A stretch of 64,000 bases of DNA from Rhodothalassium salexigens DSM 2132 (GCF_004341375.1 NZ_SLXO01000004.1:186001-250000), one strand, 5' to 3'; positions 34,884-44,674 are shown, numbered from the stretch's first letter. The notes: generated by a model not told the origin, from the letters alone. Made by a program: numbers and translations.

Positions 34884-35900
34884 ATGGGCACAGCCTGGGC
34901 ATCATTATGGGCGCGGGGCCGGCAGGTGGCCGGGCGCGCGCGCGCCTGGACGCCGCCGGCCTGGGTCGGGCGGACGGTCAAGGCGGCGCTGTTCTGCGCC
35001 GTGCTGGCGCTGCTCGTCCACCAGCTATGGGGCGTCGGGTTCGAGGCGGTGCTCGCCGACACGCCGGCCTCGCCCTGGTTCTACCTGTTGTTCGCTGTGC
35101 GCTATGCGGCGTTCTCAGGCTTCGAGATCGCCATTTACGGCCATCTCTTCGGCCGCCCGCTATGGCGCGCCTGGCCGGTGTTCCTGCGCAAGCGGGTGCT
35201 GAACTTCGCCGTCGTCGACTATTCGGGCGAGGCCTATTTCTACCATTGGGCACGCCGCGAACTGGGCGACGCGCGCCCCGGCGGCCTGCCGGTGTTCGCG
35301 CTGGTCAAGGACGTCAATATCCTGTCGTCGGCCGCGGCCATGATCGCCACGCTGGCGCTGTTGGCCGCGGTCGCCGCGACCGGGCAGTTGAGCCGCGCGC
35401 TCGACGCCGCGCCGGGGCTTGAGGGCACGCTTGCCTGGGCGGCGGCAGCGGCGGCGCTGCTGCTGGCCTTGTTCCTGGTGTTTCGCGGCCGGGTGCTGTC
35501 GATCCCGGCGGCGGCCGCGCGCCGGGTGTTCGCGCTGCATGGCGCGCGGCTGGCGGTGGTCTCCGGTTTGCAGGTGGCGCAGTGGGCCTTGGTGTTGCCG
35601 CTGGTCGACTGGTCCACATGGGGCGTCTTTCTGGCGCTCTATATGGCGATGACCCGGCTGCCGCTGGTGCCGGCCAAGGAACTGGCCTTCGCCGCCGTGG
35701 CGGTGGCCCTGGCCGGTGCGGTGGCGGCGCCCGACAGCGCGGTCTCGGCGCTGTTTCTGGTCAATGGCGTGTTGATGCAGGCGACCAATCTGGGCCTGTT
35801 CGCGCTGACCGGGTTGACCGGCAGCGGCCGGATCGCCGGGACGCCGGGCGAGCCCGTGTCCGCCGGTCCCCTTGATAGCGGCGGGAAATTCGGCCATTGA
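34884..35900 (+). CDS. Multi-pass membrane protein, possibly flippase-like (LPG synthase TM/UPF0104-like)
   Basis: 338 residues with about eight hydrophobic segments starting near residue 33. The loop with 'VDYSGEAYFYHWARRELGD' is reminiscent of the Gly-Glu-x motif of the lysylphosphatidylglycerol-synthase transmembrane family, and 'FALVKDVNILSS' sits where that family has a conserved helix. The resemblance is weak. It precedes lptF by 40 bases on the same strand, so an envelope role is reasonable. The ribosome binding site GGAGG lies rather far upstream of the ATG. Confidence 0.55.
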   Translation: MGTAWASLWARGRQVAGRARAWTPPAWVGRTVKAALFCAVLALLVHQLWGVGFEAVLADTPASPWFYLLFAVRYAAFSGFEIAIYGHLFGRPLWRAWPVFLRKRVLNFAVVDYSGEAYFYHWARRELGDARPGGLPVFALVKDVNILSSAAAMIATLALLAAVAATGQLSRALDAAPGLEGTLAWAAAAAALLLALFLVFRGRVLSIPAAAARRVFALHGARLAVVSGLQVAQWALVLPLVDWSTWGVFLALYMAMTRLPLVPAKELAFAAVAVALAGAVAAPDSAVSALFLVNGVLMQATNLGLFALTGLTGSGRIAGTPGEPVSAGPLDSGGKFGH

Positions 35901-35940
35901 GGCGATCGGGGGCCACGCTGTCCGCTCCCGTCGTCCTGCC

Positions 35941-37191
35941 GTGAGGAAGCCCCGGCCGGTGTTTCAGACCCTCGACCGTTACCTGTTGCGCAGTGTCGCC
36001 GAGCCGTTCGCCCTGACATTGGTGATCGCGGTGTTGCTTCTGTTGTTGGAGCAGATGCTGCGGCTGTTCGATTTCGTCATCAACGAGAACGGCCCGGCCG
36101 ACGTGGTCTGGGCCATGCTCTTGCACCTGCTGCCCGAGTATCTGGGCACCGCCCTGCCGCTCGCCGCGTTCATCGCCATGCTGGCGGCGGCGCGGCGGTT
36201 GTCGCGGTCGAGCGAATTGGACGTGATCCGCGGTGCCGGGGTGTCGTTGCGCCGGCTGGTGCGACCGCTCTATGTGGTGCTGGTGCCGTTGATGGCGCTG
36301 CATGCGCTGGTGGTCGGCTGGGTGCAGCCGGTCAGCCTCTATACCTACAGCGCGCTCAAGTTCGACGCCCGCAGCGGCGCCCTCGGTGCCACCGTCGGTG
36401 TCGGCGAGTATGTGGACCTGGCGCAAGGGGTGGTCTTGAACGTGGGCGGCGTGGAACGCGGCGGGCGCATCCTCACCGACATCTTTCTGGAGCGCCACGG
36501 CCCCGGGGGCCGGGTGGTGGTCACCGCCGAGCGCGGGGAGTTTCTGGCCACGGCGGACGAGAACGTCATCTTGTTACGGCTTTATCAGGGCCGGTTGCTG
36601 AACCTGACCGATGTCAACGGCACGCCGAGCCTGCTGCGCTTCGAGCGCCAGGATCGCCCGATCGCCTTGCCGCCGATCGAAGCGTTCCGCCCGCGCGGCA
36701 GCCGCGAAGAAGAGGCGACACTGCCCGAATTGTGGCGCTTGACCGGCTATGGCGCGCCGGGCGACCCGGATGGCCCGGGCGGCGACGCCGTCGCGACCGG
36801 CCCGGACAGCGCGGCTGCGCGCGCCGAATGGCACTGGCGGTTGCTGTCGACGCTCAACTTCCTGCCGCTGCCGCTGTTGGCGTTCGGGCTCGGGGTCATC
36901 GACAAACGCCGCGACAGCGGCGCGGGCGCCTTGCTCGGCCTGGTCACGGTGATCGTCTATCATGAGGTGATGGAAGCCGGCCGCGCCATCGTGGCCTCGG
37001 GCGTCGCCGCGCCGTGGCTTGCCATGTGGCCGATCTATGCCGCCTTGTGGGCGTTTGCGCTGTGGGCCTTTCATGTCACTGGCGACCGGCCGGGGGCGCC
37101 CGCGCTGACGCCGCTTGAAACCGCCGGTCAGCGCCTGGGCGCCCTGCTCGGGCGTCTGGCCCGCCGCCTTCGTCGGAGACCCGTTCCATGA
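35941..37191 (+). CDS. lptF: LPS export ABC transporter permease LptF
   Basis: 416-residue YjgP/YjgQ-family permease of the LptB2FG complex that extracts lipopolysaccharide from the inner membrane. 'LDRYLLRSVAEPFALTLVIA' at the start, 'LPLAAFIAMLAAARRLSRSSELDVIRGAG' (partly: 'RRLSRSSELDVIRGAG') and three C-terminal membrane segments are typical; the jellyroll domain is between. GTG 35941 is chosen as it follows the upstream stop and precedes the conserved N-terminus; a TTG at 35872 lies inside the upstream gene. The stop overlaps lptG (ATGA). Confidence 0.9.
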   Translation: MRKPRPVFQTLDRYLLRSVAEPFALTLVIAVLLLLLEQMLRLFDFVINENGPADVVWAMLLHLLPEYLGTALPLAAFIAMLAAARRLSRSSELDVIRGAGVSLRRLVRPLYVVLVPLMALHALVVGWVQPVSLYTYSALKFDARSGALGATVGVGEYVDLAQGVVLNVGGVERGGRILTDIFLERHGPGGRVVVTAERGEFLATADENVILLRLYQGRLLNLTDVNGTPSLLRFERQDRPIALPPIEAFRPRGSREEEATLPELWRLTGYGAPGDPDGPGGDAVATGPDSAAARAEWHWRLLSTLNFLPLPLLAFGLGVIDKRRDSGAGALLGLVTVIVYHEVMEAGRAIVASGVAAPWLAMWPIYAALWAFALWAFHVTGDRPGAPALTPLETAGQRLGALLGRLARRLRRRPVP

Positions 37192-38309
37192 CCCGTCCGT
37201 TCAAGCGCCTGGTCCGTCTGGCGGTGCCGTCGCCGACGCTCGCCGGGTATCTGGCGCGCCAGTTCGCGCTGCGGTTCGCGCTCGTGCTGGCGCTGATCGT
37301 GGTGGTGCTGCAACTGCTCGACCTGATGGCCACGTCGGAGGCGTTGTTGGCGGGCGAGGGCGCGGGCCGGGGGGCTTTGTTGCGCTATGTGGTCTTGCGG
37401 GTGCCGCAACTGGTCGACCAGTTCGTGCCGTTCGCCGCCCTGCTTGGCGTGTTGTTCACCCTGTCGACGCTGCGCCAGTCGAGCGAATTGACGGTCATGC
37501 GCGGCACCGGCCTGTCGCCGCACCGGTTGCTGCTGCCGCTGGGCGGTGTCTGTCTGGCCATCGCCATCGGCCATTTCCTGTTCTTCGAGACCGTGGTGGT
37601 GGACGCGTCCAACCGGCTGAAATACTGGCAACAGAACGACTATGCCGCCGACCTGCCGCCGCGCCCCGATATCCGCACCGATATCTGGCTGACCCAGGGC
37701 GACCGGGTGATCCATGTGGAGGCGCTGAGCCGCTCGGGCAGCCGGGTGATCCTCGACCAGGTGACCGTCTACGGCCTCGGCGCGGACAGCATGGTGCGTT
37801 ATACCGAACGCGCCGACTTCGCCTGGTACGACAAGGGCGAATGGCGGTTGTTCGGGGTCCGCCGGTTCGGCGTCGACACGCTGGAGACCACGGCGGCGCA
37901 GTCGGCGGTGTGGGACCTTGCCTTGACGCCCGACCAGTTCCTGACCCGCAATGTGGACCCGGACGTGACCGAGCTTGGCACCTTGCGCGAGGTGGTGGCG
38001 TCCATGGCGCAGCAGGGGCGCGACGCCGCCGCGCTGTCGACCGCGCTGCTCAGCCGCCTGTCGGGGCCGGCGTCGACCCTGGTGATGCCGTTGATGGGCG
38101 CGGTGGCAGGCGCTGGCGCCATGCGCCGCGGGCGCGGCACCGCGCGGCTGCTGATCGGCATGGCGCTCGGCTTCAGTTACTTCGTCGCCGAGAATTTCAT
38201 GCTGGCGATGGGCGAATTGGGCAGCGTGCCGCCGGCGGTGGCCGCCTTCGCGCCGTTGCTGTTCTTCGCCCTGGTGGGCTTCGCGCTGATCTTCCTCACC
38301 GAGGAGTAG
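37188..38309 (+). CDS. lptG: LPS export ABC transporter permease LptG
   Basis: 373-residue partner of LptF. 'GYLARQFALRFALVLALIVV' opens the first membrane segment, followed by 'PFAALLGVLFTLSTL' and 'SSELTVMRGTGLSPHRLL', the coupling region to LptB. Six membrane segments flank a periplasmic domain. It is coupled to lptF by an ATGA overlap. An imperfect hairpin with no U-tract (38313-38339) follows. Confidence 0.92.
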   Translation: MTRPFKRLVRLAVPSPTLAGYLARQFALRFALVLALIVVVLQLLDLMATSEALLAGEGAGRGALLRYVVLRVPQLVDQFVPFAALLGVLFTLSTLRQSSELTVMRGTGLSPHRLLLPLGGVCLAIAIGHFLFFETVVVDASNRLKYWQQNDYAADLPPRPDIRTDIWLTQGDRVIHVEALSRSGSRVILDQVTVYGLGADSMVRYTERADFAWYDKGEWRLFGVRRFGVDTLETTAAQSAVWDLALTPDQFLTRNVDPDVTELGTLREVVASMAQQGRDAAALSTALLSRLSGPASTLVMPLMGAVAGAGAMRRGRGTARLLIGMALGFSYFVAENFMLAMGELGSVPPAVAAFAPLLFFALVGFALIFLTEE

Positions 38310-38378
38310 CCGTTGACCGGCCCGCCGGGCGTCGGTCAAGCTCTCCCCCATACCCAAAAGAGGTGAGGGAGGATGCCC

Positions 38379-39176
38379 ATGGCCCTGGGCCGCGACTATC
38401 AACGGCTGCGCTTCGAGCGCGCCGGCCGGGTGCTGACCGTGACCATCGACACGCCCGGCGCCATGAACCCGGTCGACGGGCGGCTGCACCAAGAATTGGC
38501 TGCGCTGTTCCCCGACCTGGGCGCCGACCCCGACAGCGACGTGATCGTGCTGACCGGTGCCGAGCCCGGTTTTTGCGCCGGCGGCGACATGGCCTGGTTT
38601 CAGGCCATGATCGACGAGCCGGGGCGTTTTCGCGCCATCGCCGCAGACGCCAAGCGCATCATCCTGGGCGCGTTGGAGATGGAAAAGCCCGTGGTCTGCC
38701 GGATGAACGGGCCGGCCGCCGGGCTTGGCGCGTCGCTGGCCTTGCTGTGCGATATCATCGTCGCCGCCGACACCGCGTCGATCGGCGATCCGCATGTCAA
38801 GATGGGCCTGGTGGCCGGCGACGGCGGCGCGCTCTTGTGGCCGCAGATCATCGGCTATCCGCGCGCCAAGGAACTGCTGCTCACCGGCGACATGGTGGCC
38901 GCCCCGCGCGCCGCCGAGATCGGGTTGATCAACGATGCCGTGCCGGCGGCGGCGCTCGACGACCGGGTCGACGCCCTGACGGCCAAGTTGGCCGGCGGGG
39001 CGCGGTGGGCGCAGCGCTGGACCAAGGCGGCGATCAACCTGCCGCTGCGCGACCTGGCCAACCAGATTTCCGAGGCCGCCATCGCCTATGAGATGATCAC
39101 CCAGGCCAGCCCCGACCATGGAGAGGCGGTAGCAGCGTTCGCCGACCGGCGGCCGCCGCGCTTCACCGGTGGCTGA
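38379..39176 (+). CDS. Enoyl-CoA hydratase/isomerase family protein
   Basis: 265-residue crotonase with oxyanion segments 'FCAGGDMAWF' and 'GPAAGLGASLALLCD'. The region 'GDPHVKMGLVAGDGGALLWPQ' has Asp in place of the Gly found in classical hydratases at 'VPGGGG', which marks a separate subgroup; the exact reaction is open. ATG 38379 is preferred over 38373 because the GGGAGG ribosome binding site is six bases away. Confidence 0.82.
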   Translation: MALGRDYQRLRFERAGRVLTVTIDTPGAMNPVDGRLHQELAALFPDLGADPDSDVIVLTGAEPGFCAGGDMAWFQAMIDEPGRFRAIAADAKRIILGALEMEKPVVCRMNGPAAGLGASLALLCDIIVAADTASIGDPHVKMGLVAGDGGALLWPQIIGYPRAKELLLTGDMVAAPRAAEIGLINDAVPAAALDDRVDALTAKLAGGARWAQRWTKAAINLPLRDLANQISEAAIAYEMITQASPDHGEAVAAFADRRPPRFTGG

Positions 39177-39281
39177 CGCCCGGCGCCCGGTACCCGGCGC
39201 CCGACCGTTGTGGCGTGGCTGCCGGCGCGCCGGCGGGGCGGCATGGCAAGGCAGGCGCATGGCTGGCACGGGTGCGCCCGG

Positions 39282-40925
39282 TCAGCCGACCGCCGAGCGC
39301 GGGGTTACCTTCAGGCCGGGCTGCGGGTGGCCGTACAGGAAACCCTGGGCATAGTCGACGCCGAGGCCGCGCAGCATCGCCGCCTGTTCCGGGGTTTCGA
39401 CCCACTCGCCCACGGTCTTGATATCCAGGTCGCGGCATAGCCCCACCATGCAGCGCAGGAAGGCGTGGTCGCGGTGGCTGCGTTGGGCATCGCGGATATA
39501 GCTGCCGTCGATCTTGATGCCGTCGACGCGCAGCGCCTTGAGATAGCGAAAGCCCGCACCGCCGGCACCGAAATCGTCCAGATAGACCTTGAAACCCAGG
39601 TCGCGCACCCGGTTGATGGTCGATTGCAGGGTTTCGGGTGCCTTGATCTCGGCCGATTCGGTGATTTCCAGGCTGAGCCGGTCGGACAGCCGCTGGTGCC
39701 GGGCCAGTTGGCGCAACAACTGGGTTACGAACGGATCGCTCTGCAGCGACCGGCCGGAGATGTTGACCGCGACCCGGGGCGGGCGATGCCGGTCGTCGAT
39801 CTGGTTGAGCTTGTCGATCACCCGGGTGATCACCGCGCGGTCGAATTCCGCGATCAGCCCGGTGCGTTCGGCGAAGGCGATGGTGGCATAGGGTGACGGG
39901 CGGGCCGGGCCGTTCGCTTGGCTGCCGGTCTGGCCCTCGGTCTGGTCGAAGCGGGCCAGCACCTCGTAATGGTGCGGCATGCCGTTGGCCAGGGTGACGA
40001 TCGGCTGGAACACCAGGGAAAACGCCCCTTCCGACAGAACCCGCCGGAACTGGCTCACATTGTCATTGGCCTCGCGGATGACGCTGGCGAAATTGGTCGA
40101 CAGCGAGTCGATGTCGAAACCTTGTGCGTCTTCAGTAAATTGCTGGAGACAATAAACAATGGCGCGCACCGCGTCCTCGCGGTCGAGCGCGCGGCTCGGG
40201 TCGAGCGTGGCGGAGCGGACGTCGACGCCCGTTGCCTCGCCCAACCCGGCGATCATGGCGCGCGTGGCCGCGCCGTCGCCGGTGTCTTCCTGGACCACGG
40301 CGAAGCGGTGGTCGCTCAGCTTGATCGCCCCTTGGCCGCCCAACGACATGGCGCTCAGCCGCTGCTCGAACGCGCGCACCTGAGCGTCGTTCAGATCGTC
40401 GTCGCCCAACGTCTCCAACACCGTCAACAGCCGGTGCGGTACGCCGTCGTCGGCGGGGCCGGCGCTGGGCTCGGTCAGCAGGCGGGCCAGCCGCTCCAGC
40501 ATGGCCCGGCCGCCGTCGGGCCGGTTGCGTGCCGACACCAGATGGTCGATCAGCGACGCGGTGGTGCCGTAATGGGCCGGGCTGGTGAGCAGCGCATAAT
40601 AACGCCCGTCGCGGTGCGGCAGACGGCCGAAATTGGCGATGAAGGGGCGCATTTCGCCGTCGTCGCAGGGCAGGCGCAAGCGGATCGGACCACTGCGAAA
40701 GGTGCTCGACAAGGCGTCGAAGGCGCCATGGAGCGCCGGCCGGTCATCGGCGGCGATGGCGTCGGGTAGCGCCAGGGGCCCCTTAGCGCCCCCCAGCGCG
40801 GTGCCGGTGACGGCGCCATCGGCGTGCAGAATGCGATAGTCGGAATCCAATTCCAGAACGATGTCGCCGGCGGCAAAGGCAACGCCCAGGAAACGGTCGG
40901 GAACGGTCACGGCCGGAATCTCCAC
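39282..40925 (-). CDS. EAL-domain c-di-GMP phosphodiesterase with N-terminal PAS-like domain
   Basis: 547-residue soluble protein. Residues ~10-110 look PAS-like ('DIVLELDSDYRILHADGAV'); the middle is helical; residues ~290-540 form the EAL domain. The EAL motif reads Glu-Val-Leu ('YEVLARF'), the loop-6 motif is 'LDDFGAGGAGF', with Asn in 'VNISGR', Glu in 'LEITES', Lys in 'KIDGSYI' and Glu in 'GEWVETPEQ'. The metal-binding residues are kept, so activity is likely. No membrane segments are present. The 73-base gap to the MFS gene is AT-rich. Confidence 0.85.
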   Translation of the reverse strand: MEIPAVTVPDRFLGVAFAAGDIVLELDSDYRILHADGAVTGTALGGAKGPLALPDAIAADDRPALHGAFDALSSTFRSGPIRLRLPCDDGEMRPFIANFGRLPHRDGRYYALLTSPAHYGTTASLIDHLVSARNRPDGGRAMLERLARLLTEPSAGPADDGVPHRLLTVLETLGDDDLNDAQVRAFEQRLSAMSLGGQGAIKLSDHRFAVVQEDTGDGAATRAMIAGLGEATGVDVRSATLDPSRALDREDAVRAIVYCLQQFTEDAQGFDIDSLSTNFASVIREANDNVSQFRRVLSEGAFSLVFQPIVTLANGMPHHYEVLARFDQTEGQTGSQANGPARPSPYATIAFAERTGLIAEFDRAVITRVIDKLNQIDDRHRPPRVAVNISGRSLQSDPFVTQLLRQLARHQRLSDRLSLEITESAEIKAPETLQSTINRVRDLGFKVYLDDFGAGGAGFRYLKALRVDGIKIDGSYIRDAQRSHRDHAFLRCMVGLCRDLDIKTVGEWVETPEQAAMLRGLGVDYAQGFLYGHPQPGLKVTPRSAVG

Positions 40926-40998
40926 TGCAACATGCGGGGACGGAAGGAGCGGCCTTGCTTATCACAAATTTGCGTTAAAAAACCCTTCTCGGCCAGGG

Positions 40999-42537
40999 TC
41001 AATTTGCCGGGTCGTGCCAATCGCGAGACAGGTGGCGCGCTGCCCATAGCAACAGCAGGGCGGCGACGAGATAGAGCCCTGCCCCCGACAGCATGGCATA
41101 GCGCAGCGATTCGGCGCCGAAGCGCGCGGCCAGTGCGTCCGACAGCGCGCCGATCAACAGATTGCCCAGCGCCAGGCCGATCAGATTGTTGATCAACAAA
41201 AACAGCGCCGAGGCGGTGGCGCGCATGGTCGCCGGCACCAGGTGCTGGAACGCCGACAAAAGCGGCCCGAGCCAGGTCAGGCTGAGCGCCTGGAGGACCA
41301 GAAAGGCGGCGAAGGCCGCCGCCGGCGTGTGGGTCAACAGGCCGATCACCAGGGCCGGCAGGATCGCCAGGAACGCCACCGCCGGCACCCGGGCATAGGC
41401 CGCGCGGTCGGTGCGCCCGAGCCGGTCGGCCAGGATGCCGCCGGCCAGCACGCCTACGGTGCCGCCGACCAGCAAGATGGTGGCATAGAAAAAACCGGCC
41501 AGACGCACCGGCCCGGCGTCCGCCGGCACCAGGACCGCCGGCGCCCAGGCGAAGAACGCCGGCAGCGTATCGGCGAAGCTGCGCACGAAGAAGGATGGCA
41601 GCCAGAACATCAAGCCATAGCCGACCATCGAGGCGCTGGCCGCCCCCAGCGACAACAGCCAGAAGCTGGGCTTGGTGCGCAACAGCGCCAACACCGCGCC
41701 GAAGCCACCGTCGGCGCCGGCCGCCCGGGCCTCGGACGGGTCGGCCCGGGCCGGCCCGCCTTGCACCGGCCCGTTCTGTACCGGATTGGAGGCCGAAGCA
41801 GGGGCCGAAGCGGAGCCGGACGCCGGCGCTGCCGCCGGGGGCTTGGGGGGCTTTGCGGCGCGGCGGGCGGGTTCGCGCACGGTCAGCCGAAACAGCGGCG
41901 CGATGGCGACGCCGGCCAGACCGACGATCAGAAATGCCGCGCGCCAATCGAGGGTTTCGGCGAGCACGCCGCCGACCCCGACCGCCAGCCCGCCGCCGAG
42001 CGGAATGCCCAGGGAATAGATGGCCAGCGCCCGGGCGCGCTGGTGGCTGGGGAAATAATCGGCGATCAGGGCATAGGCCGGGGCGACGCCGCCGGCCTCG
42101 CCGATGCCGACGCCCATGCGCGCCAGGAACAACTGCCAGAAAGACTGCGCCAGGCCGCTGAGCGCGGTCATGGCGCTCCACAGCGCGAGGGCGATGGTCA
42201 TCACCCCGGTGCGCGACCAGCGATCGGCCAGCCGCGCCACCGGCAGCCCCAGCGTGGTGTAGAACAGCGCGAACGCGACCCCGCCCATCCACGCCAACTG
42301 GGTGTCGCTGAGCCCCAGGTCGGCCTTGATCGCCGGCGCCAGGATGCCGACGATCTGCCGGTCGACGAAATTGAACGTGTAGACCAGGATCAACATGCCC
42401 AGCACCCAGGCGCGATAGGCCGGGCGCGCCGGTGCGGCGGTGTCGGCGGTTGCGCTGGCGGTGTCCGTGGCCGGTGCGGTGCGGCGGCGGGCGGACAGGG
42501 GGGCGGTGTCGGCGCGTCGGCCGGGGGTGTCGGTCAT
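40999..42537 (-). CDS. MFS transporter (spinster-like)
   Basis: 512-residue twelve-segment major facilitator. 'YTFNFVDRQIVGILAPAIK' in the first segment, 'ARLADRWSRTGVM' and 'FLARMGVGIGEAGGVAPAYALI' are typical of the spinster-like group that includes aromatic and sphingolipid carriers. A long Ala/Pro/Ser-rich cytoplasmic loop joins segments 6 and 7, and residues 1-45 are a disordered extension. Substrate unknown. ATG 42537 chosen as the first Met with family-like sequence following closely. Confidence 0.82.
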   Translation of the reverse strand: MTDTPGRRADTAPLSARRRTAPATDTASATADTAAPARPAYRAWVLGMLILVYTFNFVDRQIVGILAPAIKADLGLSDTQLAWMGGVAFALFYTTLGLPVARLADRWSRTGVMTIALALWSAMTALSGLAQSFWQLFLARMGVGIGEAGGVAPAYALIADYFPSHQRARALAIYSLGIPLGGGLAVGVGGVLAETLDWRAAFLIVGLAGVAIAPLFRLTVREPARRAAKPPKPPAAAPASGSASAPASASNPVQNGPVQGGPARADPSEARAAGADGGFGAVLALLRTKPSFWLLSLGAASASMVGYGLMFWLPSFFVRSFADTLPAFFAWAPAVLVPADAGPVRLAGFFYATILLVGGTVGVLAGGILADRLGRTDRAAYARVPAVAFLAILPALVIGLLTHTPAAAFAAFLVLQALSLTWLGPLLSAFQHLVPATMRATASALFLLINNLIGLALGNLLIGALSDALAARFGAESLRYAMLSGAGLYLVAALLLLWAARHLSRDWHDPAN

Positions 42538-42830
42538 CGGGCGGCGGGCTCCGGTTGGGGCGATTGCTGGGGCGTCGGGCCAGGCCGGCGGGGTGGCGGA
42601 GGTCACGCTTAGGCGGGCGCGCGCGCGCTGTCGAGGCCGGCGGCGCAGGCCGGGGCGAACCGCCGGCTCCGCCGCCGGTTTTCCCACGGCTTCAGCCCCG
42701 GTCGCACCCCGGATCTCCGCCCCGGTCTCGCCCCGGGTCGCACATTGTGTTGGTCGCGGTGATGGTTTAGACAGGCGGCCAGCCGCGGTGCCGTCCGGCG
42801 CCCGCCCTTCCAAGCGACGAGGACCCCTTT
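42538..42830. other. Divergent gap between MFS transporter and ettA
   Basis: About 293 GC-rich bases between two outward-facing genes. It must carry both promoters, but no clear -35/-10 pair, RNA or repeat was recognised. Confidence 0.25.
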
Positions 42831-44504
42831 ATGGCCAACCCGCAGTATGTGTTTCAGATGCGCAACCTGTCCAAGACCTATCCGGGCGGCAAGCAGGTTC
42901 TGAAGGACATCACGCTCAACTTCCTGCCCGGCGCCAAGATCGCCATCATCGGCGTCAACGGCGCGGGGAAATCGACGCTCATGCGCATCATGGCCGGCAT
43001 CGAGACCGAGTTCCAGGGCGAGGCGTGGGCCAATGAGGGCGTGCGGGTCGGGTATCTGCCCCAGGAGCCCCATCTCGACCCCGACAAGACGGTCAAAGAG
43101 AACGTCATGGACGGCGTGCGCGGCGTTCAGGACCTGATCGACCGCTATAACGCCATCGCCGAGAAGTTCGCCGAGCCCGACGCCGATTTCGACGCCCTGA
43201 TCGCCGAACAGGGCGAGTTGCAGGAACAGATCGAGGCGGTCGACGGTTGGGAACTCGACAACCGGGTCGAGATCGCCATGGAGGCGCTGCGCTGCCCGCC
43301 CGGCGACTGGGCCGTGGACAGCCTGTCGGGCGGCGAGCGGCGCCGGGTGGCGCTGACCCGGCTGCTGCTGGAAAAGCCCGACATGTTGATGCTCGACGAG
43401 CCCACCAACCACCTGGACGCCGAATCCGTGGCGTGGCTCGAAGGCTATCTCCAGGACTATGCCGGCACCGTCGTGCTGGTCACCCACGACCGTTACTTCC
43501 TCGACAATGTGGTCGGCTGGGTGCTCGAACTCGACCGTGGCCGCGGCATCCCGTTCGAGGGCAATTATTCGCAGTGGCTCGAAGCCAAGCAAAAGCGTCT
43601 GTCGCAAGAAGAACGCGCCGACGAGGCGCGCAAGAAGGCGCTGGAACGCGAACGCGAGTGGATGGCGCAAAGCCCCAAGGCGCGCCAGGCCAAGTCGAAG
43701 GCGCGGATCAAGTCCTACAACGAGATGCTGGAGCGCCAGGAAGAACGCGTCGCGGGCTCGGCGCAGATCAAGATCCAGCCGCCCAAGCGGCTCGGCAATC
43801 TGGTCATCGAGGCCGAGGGGCTGACCAAGGCTTATGGCGACAAGCTGCTCTACAAGGGGCTGAATTTCACCCTGCCGCCGGGCGGTATCGTCGGCGTGAT
43901 CGGCCCCAACGGGGCGGGCAAGACGACCCTGTTCCGGATCATTACCGGCCAGGAACAACCCGATGGCGGCGAGCTGCGCGTGGGCGACACGGTGGAACTC
44001 GGCTATGTGGACCAGTCGCGCGACGCGCTCGACCCCAACAAGAATGTCTGGGAAGAGATTTCCGGCGGCGACGACGTGTTCTATTTCGGCAAGACCGAAA
44101 TCCCGACCCGGGCTTATGTGGGCGCGTTCAACTTCAAGGGCTCGGACCAGCAGAAGAAGGTCGGCCACCTGTCGGGCGGCGAGCGCAACCGCGTCCACCT
44201 GGCCAAGATGCTCAAGCAGGGCGGCAATGTGTTGCTGCTCGACGAACCGACCAACGATTTGGACGTGGAGACCCTGCGCGCCCTTGAAGAGGCGCTCGAA
44301 GACTTCGCCGGGTGTGCGGTGATCACCAGCCACGACCGCTTTTTCCTCGATCGCCTGGCGACCCATATCCTGGCCTTCGAGGGCGACAGCGAGGTGGTCT
44401 GGTTCGAGGGCAATTTCGAGGATTACGAAGAAGACAAGAAGCGCCGCCTGGGCGCCGACAGCACGATCCCCAAGCGCATCAAGTACCGCAAGTTCGAACG
44501 CTGA
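42831..44504 (+). CDS. ettA: Energy-dependent translational throttle protein EttA (ABC-F)
   Basis: 557-residue ABC-F ATPase that binds the ribosomal E site and gates the first elongation steps according to the ATP/ADP ratio. Two nucleotide-binding domains are visible: Walker A 'GVNGAGKST' (41-49) and 'GPNGAGKTT', signatures 'LSGGERRRVAL' and 'LSGGERNRVHL', Walker B 'MLMLDEPTNHLD' and 'VLLLDEPTNDLD'. The inter-domain arm contains the charged 'QSPKARQAKSKARIKSY'. No membrane domain is present. Confidence 0.95.
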   Translation: MANPQYVFQMRNLSKTYPGGKQVLKDITLNFLPGAKIAIIGVNGAGKSTLMRIMAGIETEFQGEAWANEGVRVGYLPQEPHLDPDKTVKENVMDGVRGVQDLIDRYNAIAEKFAEPDADFDALIAEQGELQEQIEAVDGWELDNRVEIAMEALRCPPGDWAVDSLSGGERRRVALTRLLLEKPDMLMLDEPTNHLDAESVAWLEGYLQDYAGTVVLVTHDRYFLDNVVGWVLELDRGRGIPFEGNYSQWLEAKQKRLSQEERADEARKKALEREREWMAQSPKARQAKSKARIKSYNEMLERQEERVAGSAQIKIQPPKRLGNLVIEAEGLTKAYGDKLLYKGLNFTLPPGGIVGVIGPNGAGKTTLFRIITGQEQPDGGELRVGDTVELGYVDQSRDALDPNKNVWEEISGGDDVFYFGKTEIPTRAYVGAFNFKGSDQQKKVGHLSGGERNRVHLAKMLKQGGNVLLLDEPTNDLDVETLRALEEALEDFAGCAVITSHDRFFLDRLATHILAFEGDSEVVWFEGNFEDYEEDKKRRLGADSTIPKRIKYRKFER

Positions 44505-44575
44505 GCCTGGGGCACGGGGGCAGCGGAGCGGCCGAAAGTCCCCGGCCCCTCGGGGTTCCCCCGAAACCCGCTACG

Positions 44576-44674
44576 GTCATTGCGAGCCCGTGAGGGCGAC
44601 GCAATCCACGGGCGTTTCGGTCAAGACGCCGGCGGCGGTTGGATTGCTTCGGCGCTGACGCGCCTCGCCATGAC
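44576..44674. repeat. Palindromic intergenic repeat of the GTCATTGCGAG...CATGAC type
   Basis: GTCATTGCGAGC...GACGCAATCCA at the left and TTGGATTGCTTCG...CGCCATGAC at the right form an imperfect inverted repeat of about 99 bases. This sequence class (GTCATTGCGAG ... GCAATCC) is a widely dispersed bacterial intergenic palindrome. It lies between ettA and the DUF2237 gene and could fold in RNA. Confidence 0.65.
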
